Program-made: the position numbers and the translations under genes
In this document: piece by piece, positions 1-8,849 of the stretch
Numbering within the stretch: position 1 is the stretch's first letter
Layout: the number at the start of each line of letters is the position of its first letter
Assembly: GCF_002794255.1 (NCBI RefSeq)
Contig: NZ_PGGW01000040.1
Span: 124,001-188,000, forward strand
Length of the DNA stretch: 64,000 nt
Source of the DNA: Streptomyces carminius
GTDB taxonomy: Bacteria > Actinomycetota > Actinomycetes > Streptomycetales > Streptomycetaceae
Reading direction: 5' to 3'
Notes under the pieces: generated by a model
The model's database searches: none
The model's input: the letters and a program-made list of their open reading frames with translations, nothing else
Told to the model about the DNA's origin: nothing

Positions 1-315
1 CGTCCCGGGGACCGCCGGGGAGGTGGCGGCAAAGGTGCCGGAGCCGTCGCCGTACGCCTCGCCCACCAGGGTGGCCGTACCGCCGCCGACCACCGCGGAG
101 ACGATCGCCACGGCCGTCAGCACCGCGGCCGGACGGCGGACGCGCCGGCGGGCGTGCGCTCCCTGGGCGGGCGCGGCCGACGCGGGTGGGGCGACGGTGC
201 CGGCGGCGGGCTCGTACGAGGGGCGGGGCGGGTACGCGTACCCCGGCCGCGGCCCGGGGTCCGTCCCGTGGTCCGCCGCGGGGTTCGTCCTGTGGTTCGT
301 CTCGTGTTCGCTCAT
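1..315 (-). CDS. N-terminus of membrane-anchored protein, probably trypsin-like/HtrA-type serine protease (partial)
   Basis: Only the first 105 codons are inside the window; the gene runs off the left edge. The protein starts at an ATG (complement of 313-315) and opens with a Pro/Ala/Gly/Tyr-rich cytoplasmic stretch, then an Arg cluster (about residues 57-64) and one hydrophobic segment (roughly residues 65-83) followed by a Gly/Ser/Thr-rich linker. This layout is that of Streptomyces S1C proteases whose trypsin-PDZ part lies outside the cell. The catalytic domain is not in the window, so the protease call rests on N-terminal architecture and position next to lacI and glnR. It lies 89 bp downstream of the LacI gene on the same strand. 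Confidence 0.5.
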   Translation of the reverse strand, partial: MSEHETNHRTNPAADHGTDPGPRPGYAYPPRPSYEPAAGTVAPPASAAPAQGAHARRRVRRPAAVLTAVAIVSAVVGGGTATLVGEAYGDGSGTFAATSPAVPGT

Positions 316-404
316 ACCGGCGACTGTGCGCGCCCGGGATGAGAACTCCATGAGTACGGGCTGAGACCCGCCGAAGAATCCGCCGCCGCTATGCCCCGCC
401 GCCG

Positions 405-1430
405 CTACCCCTCGCAGCCGCAGGAGCGCCGCACCACCAGGCCCGCGGGGAACTGGCGCACCCGCTCGCGCCGCGAGCCCGTCACCCGCACCCCGTCGTC
501 CAGCACCAGGTCCACCGCGGCCCGCGCCATCGCCTCGCGGTCCGAGCCCACCGTGGTCAGCGGCGGGTCGGTCAGCCCCGCCTCCTTGACGTCGTCGAAG
601 CCGGCCACCGCCAGTTCGCCGGGCACGTCGACGCCCAGCTCGCGGGCCGCCCGCAGCACGCCGATGGCCTGGTCGTCGGTGGCGCACACCAGCGCGGACG
701 GCCGGTCGGGGCCGCTGAGCAGGCCGAGCGCGACGCGGTAGGTGTCGTAGCGGTTGTAGGGGGCCTGGAAGAGCAACCCCTCGGTGGAGCGGCCCGCCTC
801 CCGCATCGCCCGGCGCCAGCCCTCGACGTGGTCGGTCACCGGGTCGCCGTAGGCGGGGGTGGTCTCCACGCCGCCCAGGCAGGCCACGTGCTCGTGCCCG
901 TGCTCCAGCAGGTGCCGGGTGACCATCTGCGCCCCGCCGACGTCGTCGAGGACGACGGCCACGTCGTCGATCGCCTCGGGCCGCCGGTGCAGCAGCACCA
1001 CCCGGGCGTCCCAGGCGTCGATCTCGGCGGCGGCGCGCTCGCTGGGGCCCTGGCTGATCAGGATGAGGCCCGAGACGCGCATGCCGAGGAAGGCGCGCAG
1101 ATAGTGGACCTCGCGCTCGTCGAGGTAGTCGGAGTTGCCGACGAGCACCATCTTGCCGCGGTCGGCGGCGGCCTGTTCGACCGCGTGCGCCAGCTCCGCG
1201 AAGAAGGGCTGCCGGGCGTCGGGGACGATCAGCCCTATCAGGTCGGTGCGCCGCGAGGCCATCGCCTGCGCGACCCGGTCGGGCCGGTACCCCAGCTCCT
1301 TGATCGCCGCGAGCACCCGTTCCCGGGTCGCCGGGGCGACCGGTCTCGGGCCGTTGTTGATCACATAGCTGACGACCGCGGTCGACGTACCCGCCAGCCG
1401 CGCCACATCGTCCCGCGTCACCTTTGCCAC
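405..1430 (-). CDS. LacI-family transcriptional regulator
   Basis: A 341-aa protein of normal LacI length starting at GTG. Residues about 4-30 form the N-terminal helix-turn-helix ([21 protein letters not shown]), followed by the hinge ([14 protein letters not shown]) and a periplasmic-binding-protein-like sensor domain beginning at [10 protein letters not shown] and ending in a CGC-containing tail. Family knowledge: such proteins bind palindromic operators and release them on binding a sugar or related ligand. The ligand cannot be read from sequence. It sits between glnR and a protease-like gene, all on the minus strand; a hairpin behind glnR suggests it has its own promoter in the 120-bp gap. 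Confidence 0.9.
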   Translation of the reverse strand: MAKVTRDDVARLAGTSTAVVSYVINNGPRPVAPATRERVLAAIKELGYRPDRVAQAMASRRTDLIGLIVPDARQPFFAELAHAVEQAAADRGKMVLVGNSDYLDEREVHYLRAFLGMRVSGLILISQGPSERAAAEIDAWDARVVLLHRRPEAIDDVAVVLDDVGGAQMVTRHLLEHGHEHVACLGGVETTPAYGDPVTDHVEGWRRAMREAGRSTEGLLFQAPYNRYDTYRVALGLLSGPDRPSALVCATDDQAIGVLRAARELGVDVPGELAVAGFDDVKEAGLTDPPLTTVGSDREAMARAAVDLVLDDGVRVTGSRRERVRQFPAGLVVRRSCGCEG

Positions 1431-1504
1431 GGGCGCAGTCTACGCGCGAAGTGCCGCTTCTCTCCCGGGTGAGCGGCCCGGTGAGCGCCCCGGTCAACGG
1501 GGGT

Positions 1505-1544
1505 GGCCGGGCCTCGCCCCCGCCGTCCGGGCGGCGGCCCGGCC
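1505..1544 (-). terminator. GC-rich hairpin downstream of glnR
   Basis: Arms GGCCGGGCC (1505-1513) and GGCCCGGCC (1536-1544) are perfect complements, and the loop contains further short complementary GC stretches. It lies just beyond the glnR stop on the minus strand. There is no T-tract, as is usual in Streptomyces. Confidence 0.5.
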
Positions 1545-1552
1545 GGGGCCCG

Positions 1553-2383
1553 CTACCGCCGGCCGCCGGGGCCGCCCGCCGGGCCCCGCACCGCGTCCCG
1601 GGCCACCTTCTCGGCGGCGTCCGCGACCGCCCCGGCCGCCTCCTCCTCCTTCTTCCCCGCCTCGGCGGGCCCCTTCTTCCCGGAGCCCTTCTCGGTGCCC
1701 TTCTCCGGGCCCTTCTCCGGGAGGACGAAGCGGTAGCCGACGTTGCGCACGGTGCCGATCAGCGACTCGTGCTCGGGGCCGAGCTTGGCCCGCAGCCGCC
1801 GTACGTGGACGTCGACGGTGCGGGTGCCGCCGAAGTAGTCGTAGCCCCACACCTCCTGGAGGAGCTGGGCGCGGGTGAAGACCCGGCCGGGGTGCTGCGC
1901 CAGGTACTTCAGCAGCTCGAACTCCTTGAAGGTCAGGTCCAGCACCCGGCCCTTGAGCTTGGCGCTGTAGGTGGCCTCGTCCACGGACAGGTCGCCGGTG
2001 CGGATCTCCATCGGGCTGTCCTCGCCCGCGATCTGCTGGCGTCCGGTGGCCAGCCGCAGCCGGGCCTCGACCTCCGCCGGTCCGGCGGTGTCCAGCAGGA
2101 CGTCGTCGACGCCCCACTCGGCGGTGACGGCGGCCAGGCCGCCCTCGGTGACCACCAGGATCAGCGGGCAGCCGGGCCCGGTGGAGCGCAGCAGCTGGCA
2201 CAGGGACCGCACCTGCGGCAGGTCGCGGCGGCCGTCCACGAGGATGACGTCGGCTCCGGGGGTGTCCACCAGGGCGGGACCCTCGGCCGGTGCCACCCTG
2301 ACGTTGTGCAGGAGCAGGCCGAGCGCGGGCAGGACCTCGGTGGATGGCTGGAGTGCGTTGGTGAGTAGGAGTAGCGAGCTCAT
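1553..2383 (-). CDS. glnR: GlnR, OmpR-type orphan response regulator of nitrogen metabolism
   Basis: The start ATG (complement of 2381-2383) is preceded by an AAGGA ribosome site and gives the typical GlnR N-terminus [14 protein letters not shown]. Residues 1-115 form an atypical receiver with Asp50 (VILVDG); residues about 125-220 form the winged-helix DNA-binding domain ([20 protein letters not shown], then [16 protein letters not shown] and [10 protein letters not shown]). The protein has 276 residues; beyond about residue 222 lies a low-complexity Lys/Glu/Gly then Ala-rich tail, somewhat longer than I recall for S. coelicolor GlnR. Known role: global activator/repressor of glnA, glnII, amtB and nitrogen assimilation, with no paired kinase. 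No histidine kinase gene is adjacent here, which fits. Confidence 0.93.
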   Translation of the reverse strand: MSSLLLLTNALQPSTEVLPALGLLLHNVRVAPAEGPALVDTPGADVILVDGRRDLPQVRSLCQLLRSTGPGCPLILVVTEGGLAAVTAEWGVDDVLLDTAGPAEVEARLRLATGRQQIAGEDSPMEIRTGDLSVDEATYSAKLKGRVLDLTFKEFELLKYLAQHPGRVFTRAQLLQEVWGYDYFGGTRTVDVHVRRLRAKLGPEHESLIGTVRNVGYRFVLPEKGPEKGTEKGSGKKGPAEAGKKEEEAAGAVADAAEKVARDAVRGPAGGPGGRR

Positions 2384-2514
2384 GACGGCGAGTTCCTTTC
2401 CCCGGGCCCCGTGGGGACGTGTCTCGGCACTGCTTCGTACGGCGCTCCCAGAAAGCACGAAAGGACCCGGGGGCGTCGCTGCCCGGATCCTTCTGGTCGT
2501 TGAGAATATCCCAC

Positions 2515-3513
2515 ATGGTCGAGCATGCGGAGGGGTCCGGAAAGCTTTTCCGTACCAGCGTCGTCACTTTGGGTGGTAACGGTGCACCGGAACGGCCCCC
2601 GGCACGGGCCGTCACGCGGACCCGGCTGCGGGCCGCCGACGGGGTGGGCATCGAGGCGGAACACCGGCCGTACGCAGGGGTGACCACCGGTGGCGGGACG
2701 GAAGCGGAGGAAGCAGCTCCGGCGCGGTGCGCGATCGTCGTCGCCCATGGCTTCACCGGTTCGCTGGACCGGCCCGCGGTGCGACGAGCGTCACAGGCGC
2801 TCGCCCGCCACGCGGCCGTGGTCACCTTCTCCTTCCGGGGCCACGGCCGCTCCGGCGGCCGGTCCACGGTCGGCGACCGGGAGGTGCTGGACCTGGCGGC
2901 GGCGGTGCGCTGGGCGCGTTCGCTGGGGTACCGCCGGGTGGCGACGGTGGGCTTCTCCATGGGCGGCTCGGTGGTGGTGCGGCACGCGGCGCTGTTCCGG
3001 GCGGCGGACGGCGGCGCGGAGGACGCCGCATCGGCCGGGGGTCACGCGGCGCATGAGGCGTATCCAGGGGGTACGGGCGCGCACACCGACGCGGTCGTCG
3101 CCGTGAGCGCCCCCGCGCGCTGGTACTACCGGGGCACCCCGGCCATGCGCCGGGTGCACTGGGCGATACAGCACCCCCTGGGCCGGCTGGTCTCCCGCCA
3201 CTGGCTGCGCACCCGTGTCCACCACCGCGACTGGGACCCGGTGCCGCTCTCCCCGGTGGGCGCCGCCCCGCTGATCGCCCCGGTGCCGCTGCTGGTGGTG
3301 CACGGCGACCGGGACGCGTACTTCCCGCTGGACCACCCCCGCTCGCTGGCCGCCGCCGCGGACCCGGCGCACACCGAGCTGTGGATCGAGCACGGCTTCG
3401 GCCACGCCGAGAACGCCGCGCCGCCCGGGTTGCTGGACCGCATCGGTTCGTGGGCGGCGGCACGGGCGTGCCGGCCGGCACGCCATGATGGGGACGGCAC
3501 GACGGACGGCTGA
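2515..3513 (+). CDS. Alpha/beta hydrolase
   Basis: A 332-aa protein. The nucleophile elbow is GFSMGG with Ser148; upstream AHGFTGS is an oxyanion-hole type motif, [12 protein letters not shown] supplies the acidic residue and HGFGHAENA the catalytic His. A variable cap of about 50 residues (from about 155) is Gly/Ala-rich. Start ATG at 2515 was chosen because the frame upstream reads into the glnR promoter region. It is divergent from glnR (131 bp between starts) and 13 bp ahead of the MoaD-like gene, so it heads a three-gene operon. Substrate unknown. Confidence 0.85.
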   Translation: MVEHAEGSGKLFRTSVVTLGGNGAPERPPARAVTRTRLRAADGVGIEAEHRPYAGVTTGGGTEAEEAAPARCAIVVAHGFTGSLDRPAVRRASQALARHAAVVTFSFRGHGRSGGRSTVGDREVLDLAAAVRWARSLGYRRVATVGFSMGGSVVVRHAALFRAADGGAEDAASAGGHAAHEAYPGGTGAHTDAVVAVSAPARWYYRGTPAMRRVHWAIQHPLGRLVSRHWLRTRVHHRDWDPVPLSPVGAAPLIAPVPLLVVHGDRDAYFPLDHPRSLAAAADPAHTELWIEHGFGHAENAAPPGLLDRIGSWAAARACRPARHDGDGTTDG

Positions 3514-3526
3514 GAGGGACACCACC

Positions 3527-3793
3527 ATGCCGAGCGGCATGATCCGCTACTGGGCCGCGGCCAAGGCCGCCGCCGGGATCACCGAGGAGAGATACGAGGC
3601 CCACACCCTCGCCGAGGCGCTCACCGCGGCGCGCGAGCGGCACACCGACCGGCCGGAGTTCGACCGGGTGCTGCGGCGCTGCTCGTTCCTGGTGGACGGT
3701 GACCCGGTCGGCAGGCGCGACCACGCACTCGTCCGGCTGTCCGAGGGCGGCACCGTCGAGGTGCTTCCCCCCTTCGCGGGAGGCTCACGATGA
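3527..3793 (+). CDS. MoaD/ThiS-family sulfur carrier protein
   Basis: An 88-aa ubiquitin-like beta-grasp protein beginning MPSGMIRYWAAAKAAAG and ending LPPFAGGSR. The family's sulfur is carried as thiocarboxylate on a C-terminal Gly-Gly; here two residues (SR) follow the GG, so either these are removed or this is a carrier that needs trimming. Roles in the family include molybdopterin synthesis, thiamine and cysteine biosynthesis (CysO type, which also needs C-terminal processing by a JAMM protease). A GAGAGGGAC site precedes the ATG. The next gene overlaps by 4 bp. Confidence 0.8.
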   Translation: MPSGMIRYWAAAKAAAGITEERYEAHTLAEALTAARERHTDRPEFDRVLRRCSFLVDGDPVGRRDHALVRLSEGGTVEVLPPFAGGSR

Positions 3794-4821
3794 CCGACCA
3801 GTGGTATCCCGAGCAGCCGCGCCCCGAGCGGCAGCACCCGGGGCAGCACCCCGGCCCGCAGTACCCGCTGCCGCACCAGCAGCGGTACCGGCCCCAGGGC
3901 GGCGCGCCAGGGGCGCCGTACGCCCCGGGCGCGTACGAGGCGTACGGGGCGCCGGGCGAGCCGCCGGCCGCGTCCACCGCCACCCTGAGCGCCCCCGGCG
4001 GCGCACCCGGAGCCGGGTCCGGCCCCGGCTCCGACGCCGGATCCGGGTCCGGCTCCGGACGTGGCCCCGGGAGCACCGCCGCGCCGCGCCGCACCGGCGA
4101 CCCGATCATCGCGCCGGGCCTGCTGCCCGCCGTCCTGACCGCCGTCCTGGCGGTGCTGCTCGCCCTCGCCGCCACGGCCTCCCGGCCGGTGCTGGCCGTC
4201 CCGGTGCTGCTGCTCCAGGCGGTCACCGCCGCGGGCTGGTACCGGCTCAACGGGATGTGGCCCGCCCGGCAGGGCATCGCGCTGGCGTTCCTGGGCGGTG
4301 TCACCGCCGACATCGCGCTGCTGGCCACCGGCGACGAGCACGCCACGGCCGCCGTCGTCGGCACGCTCGGCCTCTGGTGCGTGCTGGTCGTCACCGCGCA
4401 TCTGCGCAACACCAGCTCCCCCGACGAGCGGCTGTACGCCCTCACCGCCGCCATCGCCTCCAGCGCCCTGGCCGTGCTCGGCGCCGGCCTGCTGGCCGCC
4501 GAGCCCGACGCGGTGACGGCCGGCGCCCTGGGGGTGGCCGTCACCGCGCTCGTCCGGGCGCTGCCGCTGCCGTCGGCGGTCTCCCTCGTGGCCGCGCTCC
4601 CGGCCGCGGCGGGCGCGGGCGCGGCGGCCGGGCTGCTCGTCTCCCTGGACGCCCTGCCGGGTGCGCTCCTGGGCCTGGCGGCCGGGGTGTGCGCGCTGAT
4701 CGGGCTGCGGGTGGCCAGTTACGACTTCCCCTCCCGCTTCGTCCACATGACGGCCGGGGTGGCGCTGCCGCTGACCGCCGCCGTCCCGGCGGTGTACCTG
4801 CTGGGCAGGGCGCTGGGGTAG
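3790..4821 (+). CDS. Multi-pass integral membrane protein
   Basis: 343 aa. The first 100 residues are a Pro/Gln/Tyr then Ser/Gly-rich cytoplasmic region (repeated GSG/PG motifs); after about residue 105 come seven or eight hydrophobic helices, alternating Ala/Leu/Val segments separated by short loops such as RLNGMWPARQG and NTSSPDE. It overlaps the MoaD-like gene by ATGA and is thus translationally coupled. No family motif is recognised; conserved Streptomyces membrane protein of unknown function. Confidence 0.8.
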   Translation: MTDQWYPEQPRPERQHPGQHPGPQYPLPHQQRYRPQGGAPGAPYAPGAYEAYGAPGEPPAASTATLSAPGGAPGAGSGPGSDAGSGSGSGRGPGSTAAPRRTGDPIIAPGLLPAVLTAVLAVLLALAATASRPVLAVPVLLLQAVTAAGWYRLNGMWPARQGIALAFLGGVTADIALLATGDEHATAAVVGTLGLWCVLVVTAHLRNTSSPDERLYALTAAIASSALAVLGAGLLAAEPDAVTAGALGVAVTALVRALPLPSAVSLVAALPAAAGAGAAAGLLVSLDALPGALLGLAAGVCALIGLRVASYDFPSRFVHMTAGVALPLTAAVPAVYLLGRALG

Positions 4822-4984
4822 CCCCGTCCGGACCCGGGGCCGGGGGCCGGGTTAGGCTCCCCGGAACCCGTTCGGCCCCTGTCGGCGTCGATCCGTCAGT
4901 TCGACCAGGTTCACATCAACTCGATCAGACCGATCAGGCCGGTCGGCCCCGACCGGCCCGGCCACCCCTGGGGGGATCCTCACG

Positions 4985-5671
4985 ATGCGCGCACTGCGAG
5001 TCCTGCTGATACTCACGGTCCTCCTCGGCGGGCTGTTCGTCGGCGCCGACCGGCTCGCGGTCGGCCTCGCCGAGGACAAGATCGCAGAACGGATCAGATC
5101 CTCCCGCGGGCTGGACCAGAACCCCTCCGTCCAGATCAACGGCTTCCCCTTCCTGACCCAGGTGGCGGGCAAGGAACTGGACTCGGTCGACGCCTCCATG
5201 GACGGGCTGACCGTCCGGGTCGGCGACCGCTCCGTGGAGGTCACCGAGGTCGACGTGAAGCTGCGCGACGTGCGACTGGAGAACAACTTCTCCTCGGCGG
5301 TGGCCGGCCGGGCCACCGGCACCGCGCGGATCGGCTACGCGGATCTGACCGCGGCGGGCACGGAGGGCGTCACCGCGGCGTACGCCGGGCCGGAGCGGGC
5401 CGCGGAGAACCAGGTCAGGATCGACGTGGACATCCCCGTGGCGCAGGTCACCCTCTACAGCGCGGCGAGCGTGCGGGACGGCGACACCATAGCGCTGCGC
5501 GCCGAGAACATCCCCGAGATCCCCGTGGCGGAGAACCTCATACGGGGCCGGGTGGACCACGAGCTGAAGATCACCGGACTTCCGGAGGGGCTGCGGCTGG
5601 AGAAGCTGACCATGGCAGAGGACGGCGTCACGCTGCACCTCTCCGGCAGCGAGGTGGACCTGGCGGGCTGA
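4985..5671 (+). CDS. DUF2993 (LmeA-like) secreted/membrane-anchored lipid-binding protein
   Basis: 228 aa. An N-terminal hydrophobic helix (residues 1-24) acts as signal anchor. It is followed by the DUF2993 hallmark: an amphipathic helix (GLAEDKIAERIRSSRGLDQNP), then VQINGFPFLTQVAGKELDSVDASM and repeated beta-strand segments. Family knowledge: DUF2993 proteins include mycobacterial LmeA, which binds phospholipids and acts in lipomannan elongation at the cell envelope. Separate promoter likely, as 163 bp precede it. The ligand in this host is unknown. Confidence 0.85.
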   Translation: MRALRVLLILTVLLGGLFVGADRLAVGLAEDKIAERIRSSRGLDQNPSVQINGFPFLTQVAGKELDSVDASMDGLTVRVGDRSVEVTEVDVKLRDVRLENNFSSAVAGRATGTARIGYADLTAAGTEGVTAAYAGPERAAENQVRIDVDIPVAQVTLYSAASVRDGDTIALRAENIPEIPVAENLIRGRVDHELKITGLPEGLRLEKLTMAEDGVTLHLSGSEVDLAG

Positions 5672-5889
5672 CGGCGGACGGCGGCGCCCGGCCCGGGCCG
5701 ACCGCCGCCGTCCGGTGCCGTCCAGCAGTCGAGACGGCCGCGTCCGTACGACAGAAGACACCGCGGAGGCTTCGGCGGGGGCACCGCACAGGCGTACGGA
5801 CCGGGCGCGGAGTTCGGCCGGAATCTCACCTGCCGGACGATCGCGTCTCGTGATACGGAACGACGGTGGCACTTCCGCCCTTCCGTCCC

Positions 5890-5895
5890 TACGAT
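5890..5895 (+). promoter_or_regulatory. -10 element of an apparently leaderless promoter for the cysteine leader peptide
   Basis: TACGAT lies 7 nt ahead of the ATG at 5903, so transcription would begin at or within a base or two of the start codon. No Shine-Dalgarno sequence is present in front of that ATG. No convincing -35 box is seen (GTGGCA about 18 nt upstream is weak). Confidence 0.55.
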
Positions 5896-5902
5896 CGGGC
5901 CC

Positions 5903-5986
5903 ATGACGCGACAGGCGGATCTCACCAAGCGACGGGCAGTCGACCTGTGCCGTGTCGCCGCCATGCTCTGTCGCACCGTCCTCTGA
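5903..5986 (+). CDS. Cysteine-containing leader peptide upstream of cysA
   Basis: A 27-aa peptide, MTRQADLTKRRAVDLCRVAA followed by MLCRTVL, with Cys16 and Cys23. Streptomyces commonly carry such 'putative leader peptides' with the DLCRVA...LCR signature ahead of sulfur-metabolism genes, and cysteine-responsive attenuation is the proposed role. It is followed by 181 bp of GC-rich sequence before cysA. I infer that ribosome progress over the two Cys codons senses cysteine supply; this is not shown by sequence alone. Confidence 0.8.
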   Translation: MTRQADLTKRRAVDLCRVAAMLCRTVL

Positions 5987-6167
5987 CGGCTGATCCGGTG
6001 CCCCCGCCCGCGCCCGGCGCGCGGTCCGCGGCACGCACCGCACCGCTGTCCCGCCGCGCGCCCCGCGGCCACCGGCGCCGCACACACCCCGGACGCCCGC
6101 GAGCCGCACACGCCCGCCCGCACATCCACCGCTCATCCTTGAAGCACCCGCCCTCCGGAGGAGACAC

Positions 6168-7010
6168 ATGAGCCGCAGTGACGTCCTGGTGGACGCCGAC
6201 TGGGTCGAGGCCCACATCGACGACCCCAAGGTGGTCATCGTCGAGGTCGACGAGGACACCTCGGCCTACGAGAAGAACCACATCAAGAACGCCGTCCGGA
6301 TCGACTGGAAGACCGAGCTCCAGGACCCGGTGCGGCGCGACTTCGTCGACCAGGCGGGCTTCGAGAAGCTGCTGTCCGGGAAGGGCATCTCCAACGACGA
6401 CACCGTCGTCCTCTACGGCGGCAACAACAACTGGTTCGCGGCCTACGCCTACTGGTACTTCAAGCTCTACGGCCACCAGGACGTGAAGCTCCTCGACGGC
6501 GGCCGCAAGAAGTGGGAGCTGGACGCCCGCGAGCTGGTCTCCGAGGTGCCCTCCCGCCCGGCGACCGAGTACAAGGCCAAGGAGCAGGACCTCTCCATCC
6601 GCGCCTTCCGCGACGAGGTCGTCGACGCGATCGGCAAGAAGAACCTGGTGGACGTCCGCTCCCCCGACGAGTTCAGCGGCAAGCTGCTCGCCCCGGCCCA
6701 CCTGCCGCAGGAGCAGTCGCAGCGCCCCGGCCACATCCCGTCCTCGCGCAACATCCCGTGGTCGAAGAACGCCAACGACGACGGCACCTTCAAGTCCGAC
6801 GAGGAGCTGAAGGCCCTCTACGAGGACGCGGGCATCGACCTCTCGCAGGACACCATCGCCCTGTGCCGCATCGGTGAGCGCTCCTCGCTCACCTGGTTCG
6901 TGCTCCGCGAGCTGCTGGGCCAGGAGAACGTCAAGAACTACGACGGCTCCTGGACCGAGTACGGCTCGCTGGTCGGCGTGCCGATCGAGCTCGGCCCCGG
7001 CGACAACTGA
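6168..7010 (+). CDS. cysA: Thiosulfate sulfurtransferase (rhodanese) CysA
   Basis: 280 aa, two rhodanese domains (about 4-125 and 140-275). The active Cys233 sits in ALCRIGERSS of the second domain; the first domain has the inactive loop VLYGGNNNW. Domain junctions DGGRKKWELD and DVRSPDEFSGK are typical. Transfers sulfane sulfur from thiosulfate to cyanide or other thiophilic acceptors and feeds sulfur assimilation. The start ATG follows a GGAGGAGAC ribosome site. It sits downstream of a cysteine leader peptide and 57 bp ahead of a DUF1416 gene, a pairing usual in actinobacteria. Not to be confused with the sulfate-transport ATPase of the same name. Confidence 0.93.
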   Translation: MSRSDVLVDADWVEAHIDDPKVVIVEVDEDTSAYEKNHIKNAVRIDWKTELQDPVRRDFVDQAGFEKLLSGKGISNDDTVVLYGGNNNWFAAYAYWYFKLYGHQDVKLLDGGRKKWELDARELVSEVPSRPATEYKAKEQDLSIRAFRDEVVDAIGKKNLVDVRSPDEFSGKLLAPAHLPQEQSQRPGHIPSSRNIPWSKNANDDGTFKSDEELKALYEDAGIDLSQDTIALCRIGERSSLTWFVLRELLGQENVKNYDGSWTEYGSLVGVPIELGPGDN

Positions 7011-7067
7011 GCCGTCCGGCCGGTCCACTCCTCCACTCACCGATCTCACAGAGAAGAGACCGAAGAC

Positions 7068-7355
7068 ATGTGCGGAGCACAGCCCGGCGGGCCCGACGCC
7101 GCCACCATCAAGCCGGGTGAGACGACGATCCAGGGCCAGGTGACCCGCGGCGGCGAGCCCGTCACCGGGTACGTCCGCCTCCTGGACAGCACCGGCGAGT
7201 TCACGGCGGAGGTGCCGACCTCCGCCACCGGCCAGTTCCGCTTCTACGCCGCCGAGGGCACCTGGACGCTGCGCGCCCTGGTACCCGGCGCCACCGCGGA
7301 CCGCACCGTCGTCGCCCAGCAGGGCGGCGTGGCGGAGGTCGCCATCACGGTGTGA
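7068..7355 (+). CDS. DUF1416 protein, partner of CysA
   Basis: 95 aa beginning MCGAQPGGPDAATIKPGETT, which is the characteristic opening of this actinobacterial family with Cys2. The rest is a predicted small beta-sandwich (transthyretin/carboxypeptidase-regulatory-like: VTRGGEPVTGYVRLLDSTGEFT, then FRFYAAEGTWTLRAL). The gene follows cysA closely and ends at a strong terminator. Function in the family is not established; association with thiosulfate sulfurtransferase suggests a role in sulfur transfer. Confidence 0.88.
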   Translation: MCGAQPGGPDAATIKPGETTIQGQVTRGGEPVTGYVRLLDSTGEFTAEVPTSATGQFRFYAAEGTWTLRALVPGATADRTVVAQQGGVAEVAITV

Positions 7356-7378
7356 CCGCCGCGGCGGGAACGAACGGG

Positions 7379-7425
7379 CGAGGGCCGCGTCCCGGAGGTG
7401 TCCGACCTCCGGGACGCGGCCCTCG
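7379..7425. terminator. Strong hairpin between DUF1416 and the DsrE-like gene
   Basis: A 21-bp stem (7379-7399 with 7405-7425) around a 5-nt loop GTCCG; inner 19 bp are perfectly complementary. It sits between two convergent genes and can serve both. Confidence 0.9.
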
Positions 7426-7473
7426 TGCCGCTCCGCCGTCCTGCCGTCCTGCCGTCCCAGTGGATTCAGTGGA

Positions 7474-7863
7474 TCAGTAGACGAGCGCCCGCGCGTCCTC
7501 GCCCATGACCTCGCTGACGAAGACCTGCGCCCCGGCGATGCGGACGCCCTCGAGCACGTCCTTCTCCTCGATGCCGCGCCGCGCCGCGCACTGCGTGCAC
7601 AGGGTGATCCGCCCGCCCGCCAGGATGCCCTCGATCAGCTCGGGCAGCGGCGCGGCGTGCGGCAGTTCGAACTCCGCCGCCCGCCCCGGCAGCGCGAACC
7701 ACGCCGACTCCCCGGTCAGCCAGAGCGAGACCTCCACCCCGCTGGCCGCGGCCACCGCCGCCACCGTGAACGCCTGCGAGCAGCGCTCGGGGGCGTCCGC
7801 CCCGGCCGTCACCTTGATCACGAGCTTCTTCGGCGTACCCGCCGTACCTGCCACACCTGCCAT
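7474..7863 (-). CDS. DsrE-like sulfur-relay family protein
   Basis: 129 aa, start ATG at the complement of 7861-7863. A beta-alpha DsrE-type domain follows a short Gly/Thr-rich start: KLVIKVTAGADAPERCSQAFTVAAVAAASGVEVSLWLTG. Possible thiol residues are in LCTQCAARRG (CxxC). Family members carry or reduce sulfur. Its convergent placement beside cysA supports a sulfur role, but no substrate can be named. Confidence 0.75.
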   Translation of the reverse strand: MAGVAGTAGTPKKLVIKVTAGADAPERCSQAFTVAAVAAASGVEVSLWLTGESAWFALPGRAAEFELPHAAPLPELIEGILAGGRITLCTQCAARRGIEEKDVLEGVRIAGAQVFVSEVMGEDARALVY

Positions 7864-7982
7864 GCCGCCACGGTAGTCCGTGGCCCGGCGGCCCGTGACG
7901 CGGGCCGGTTCGGAGCGGTGAGGTCCGCGCGTACCGGCCGCATACTGGTGCACCGAACCGACGGCGACACGAGGAGGCGCCC

Positions 7983-8849
7983 GTGCCGGTGTTCCCGCCG
8001 GAGGAGGGGACCGGGGTCCCGGAATCCGGCCCCCCGTCCCCGACCTCGCCCCCGCATCCGCATCCGTACCGACGCCGCGGGTCCGGCGGCCTCCCCGGCG
8101 GATTCCCCGGCGGGCTCGGCCCCCGTGCGCTCCTGCTGCTCGGCTGCGCCGCCCTGCTCGGCACCGTCGGCGGCGTCGCCACCGGCTACACCGTCCAGGC
8201 CGGCCGCGCCCCCACCCCGCTGCCGCCGCTCTCCCAGGCCGGACTGTCCCACCCCGACGAGCCGTCGGCCGAGGAGAGCGCGCCCGCGCCGCTCACCGCC
8301 GAGGAGGACCGGCGGGTACGGACGGAGGGCGATCTGCGCGAGCTGCTCCTGGACGCCCCCGGCGGCGCCCGGGACGCCGATCCGCCGTTCGCCGAGGACG
8401 GCTGGGCCTTCGTCCCCGGGTACGTCGCCGACCACGAGGATCCCGGGGACGCCCTCCAGGAACTGCTCGGCGCGGACATCCGCCGTATCGCGGTCACCTC
8501 CTGGGCGGAGGACGGCCACCGCACCGTGGACATCGCCCTGTTGCAGTTCCACGGCGTCCAGTGGCACTCGGCCCGCGCCTACGCCGCGCGCCTGCGGGCC
8601 CTGACGCGCGAGGCGGCGGACACGGGCGACGGCGGCAGCGGAGCCCTGCGGAACTCGGGCAACGGCCGCTACTACATCCTCGGCGTATCCGGCGAGCCCG
8701 TCCGGCCCCCGGGCCGGGAGCCCAGGTATCGGGCCCGGGCCGTCGCACAGCGCGGCGACCTCGTGCTGGACATCCGGATCCACGACACCCGGCCGGTCCG
8801 CGAACGGGACATCGCCTCACTGGCCGAGCGGCAGCTGGAGCGCCTGTGA
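7983..8849 (+). CDS. Single-pass membrane protein, first of a paralogous triplet
   Basis: 288 aa starting at GTG with GAGGAGGC just upstream. A Pro/Gly-rich cytoplasmic stretch (1-47) precedes one membrane helix (about 48-69), then an extracytoplasmic domain. The domain holds DLRELLLDAPGG and a later segment RRIAVTSWAEDG with HRTVDIALLQFHG that recurs in modified form in the two genes downstream. The stop overlaps the next start by 4 bp (GTGA). No known domain recognised. Confidence 0.75.
   Translation: MPVFPPEEGTGVPESGPPSPTSPPHPHPYRRRGSGGLPGGFPGGLGPRALLLLGCAALLGTVGGVATGYTVQAGRAPTPLPPLSQAGLSHPDEPSAEESAPAPLTAEEDRRVRTEGDLRELLLDAPGGARDADPPFAEDGWAFVPGYVADHEDPGDALQELLGADIRRIAVTSWAEDGHRTVDIALLQFHGVQWHSARAYAARLRALTREAADTGDGGSGALRNSGNGRYYILGVSGEPVRPPGREPRYRARAVAQRGDLVLDIRIHDTRPVRERDIASLAERQLERL

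Noticed and set aside
5715..5906. 63-codon frame before the cysteine leader
   Set aside because: No ribosome site, non-family sequence, and it overlaps the leader peptide promoter in another frame.
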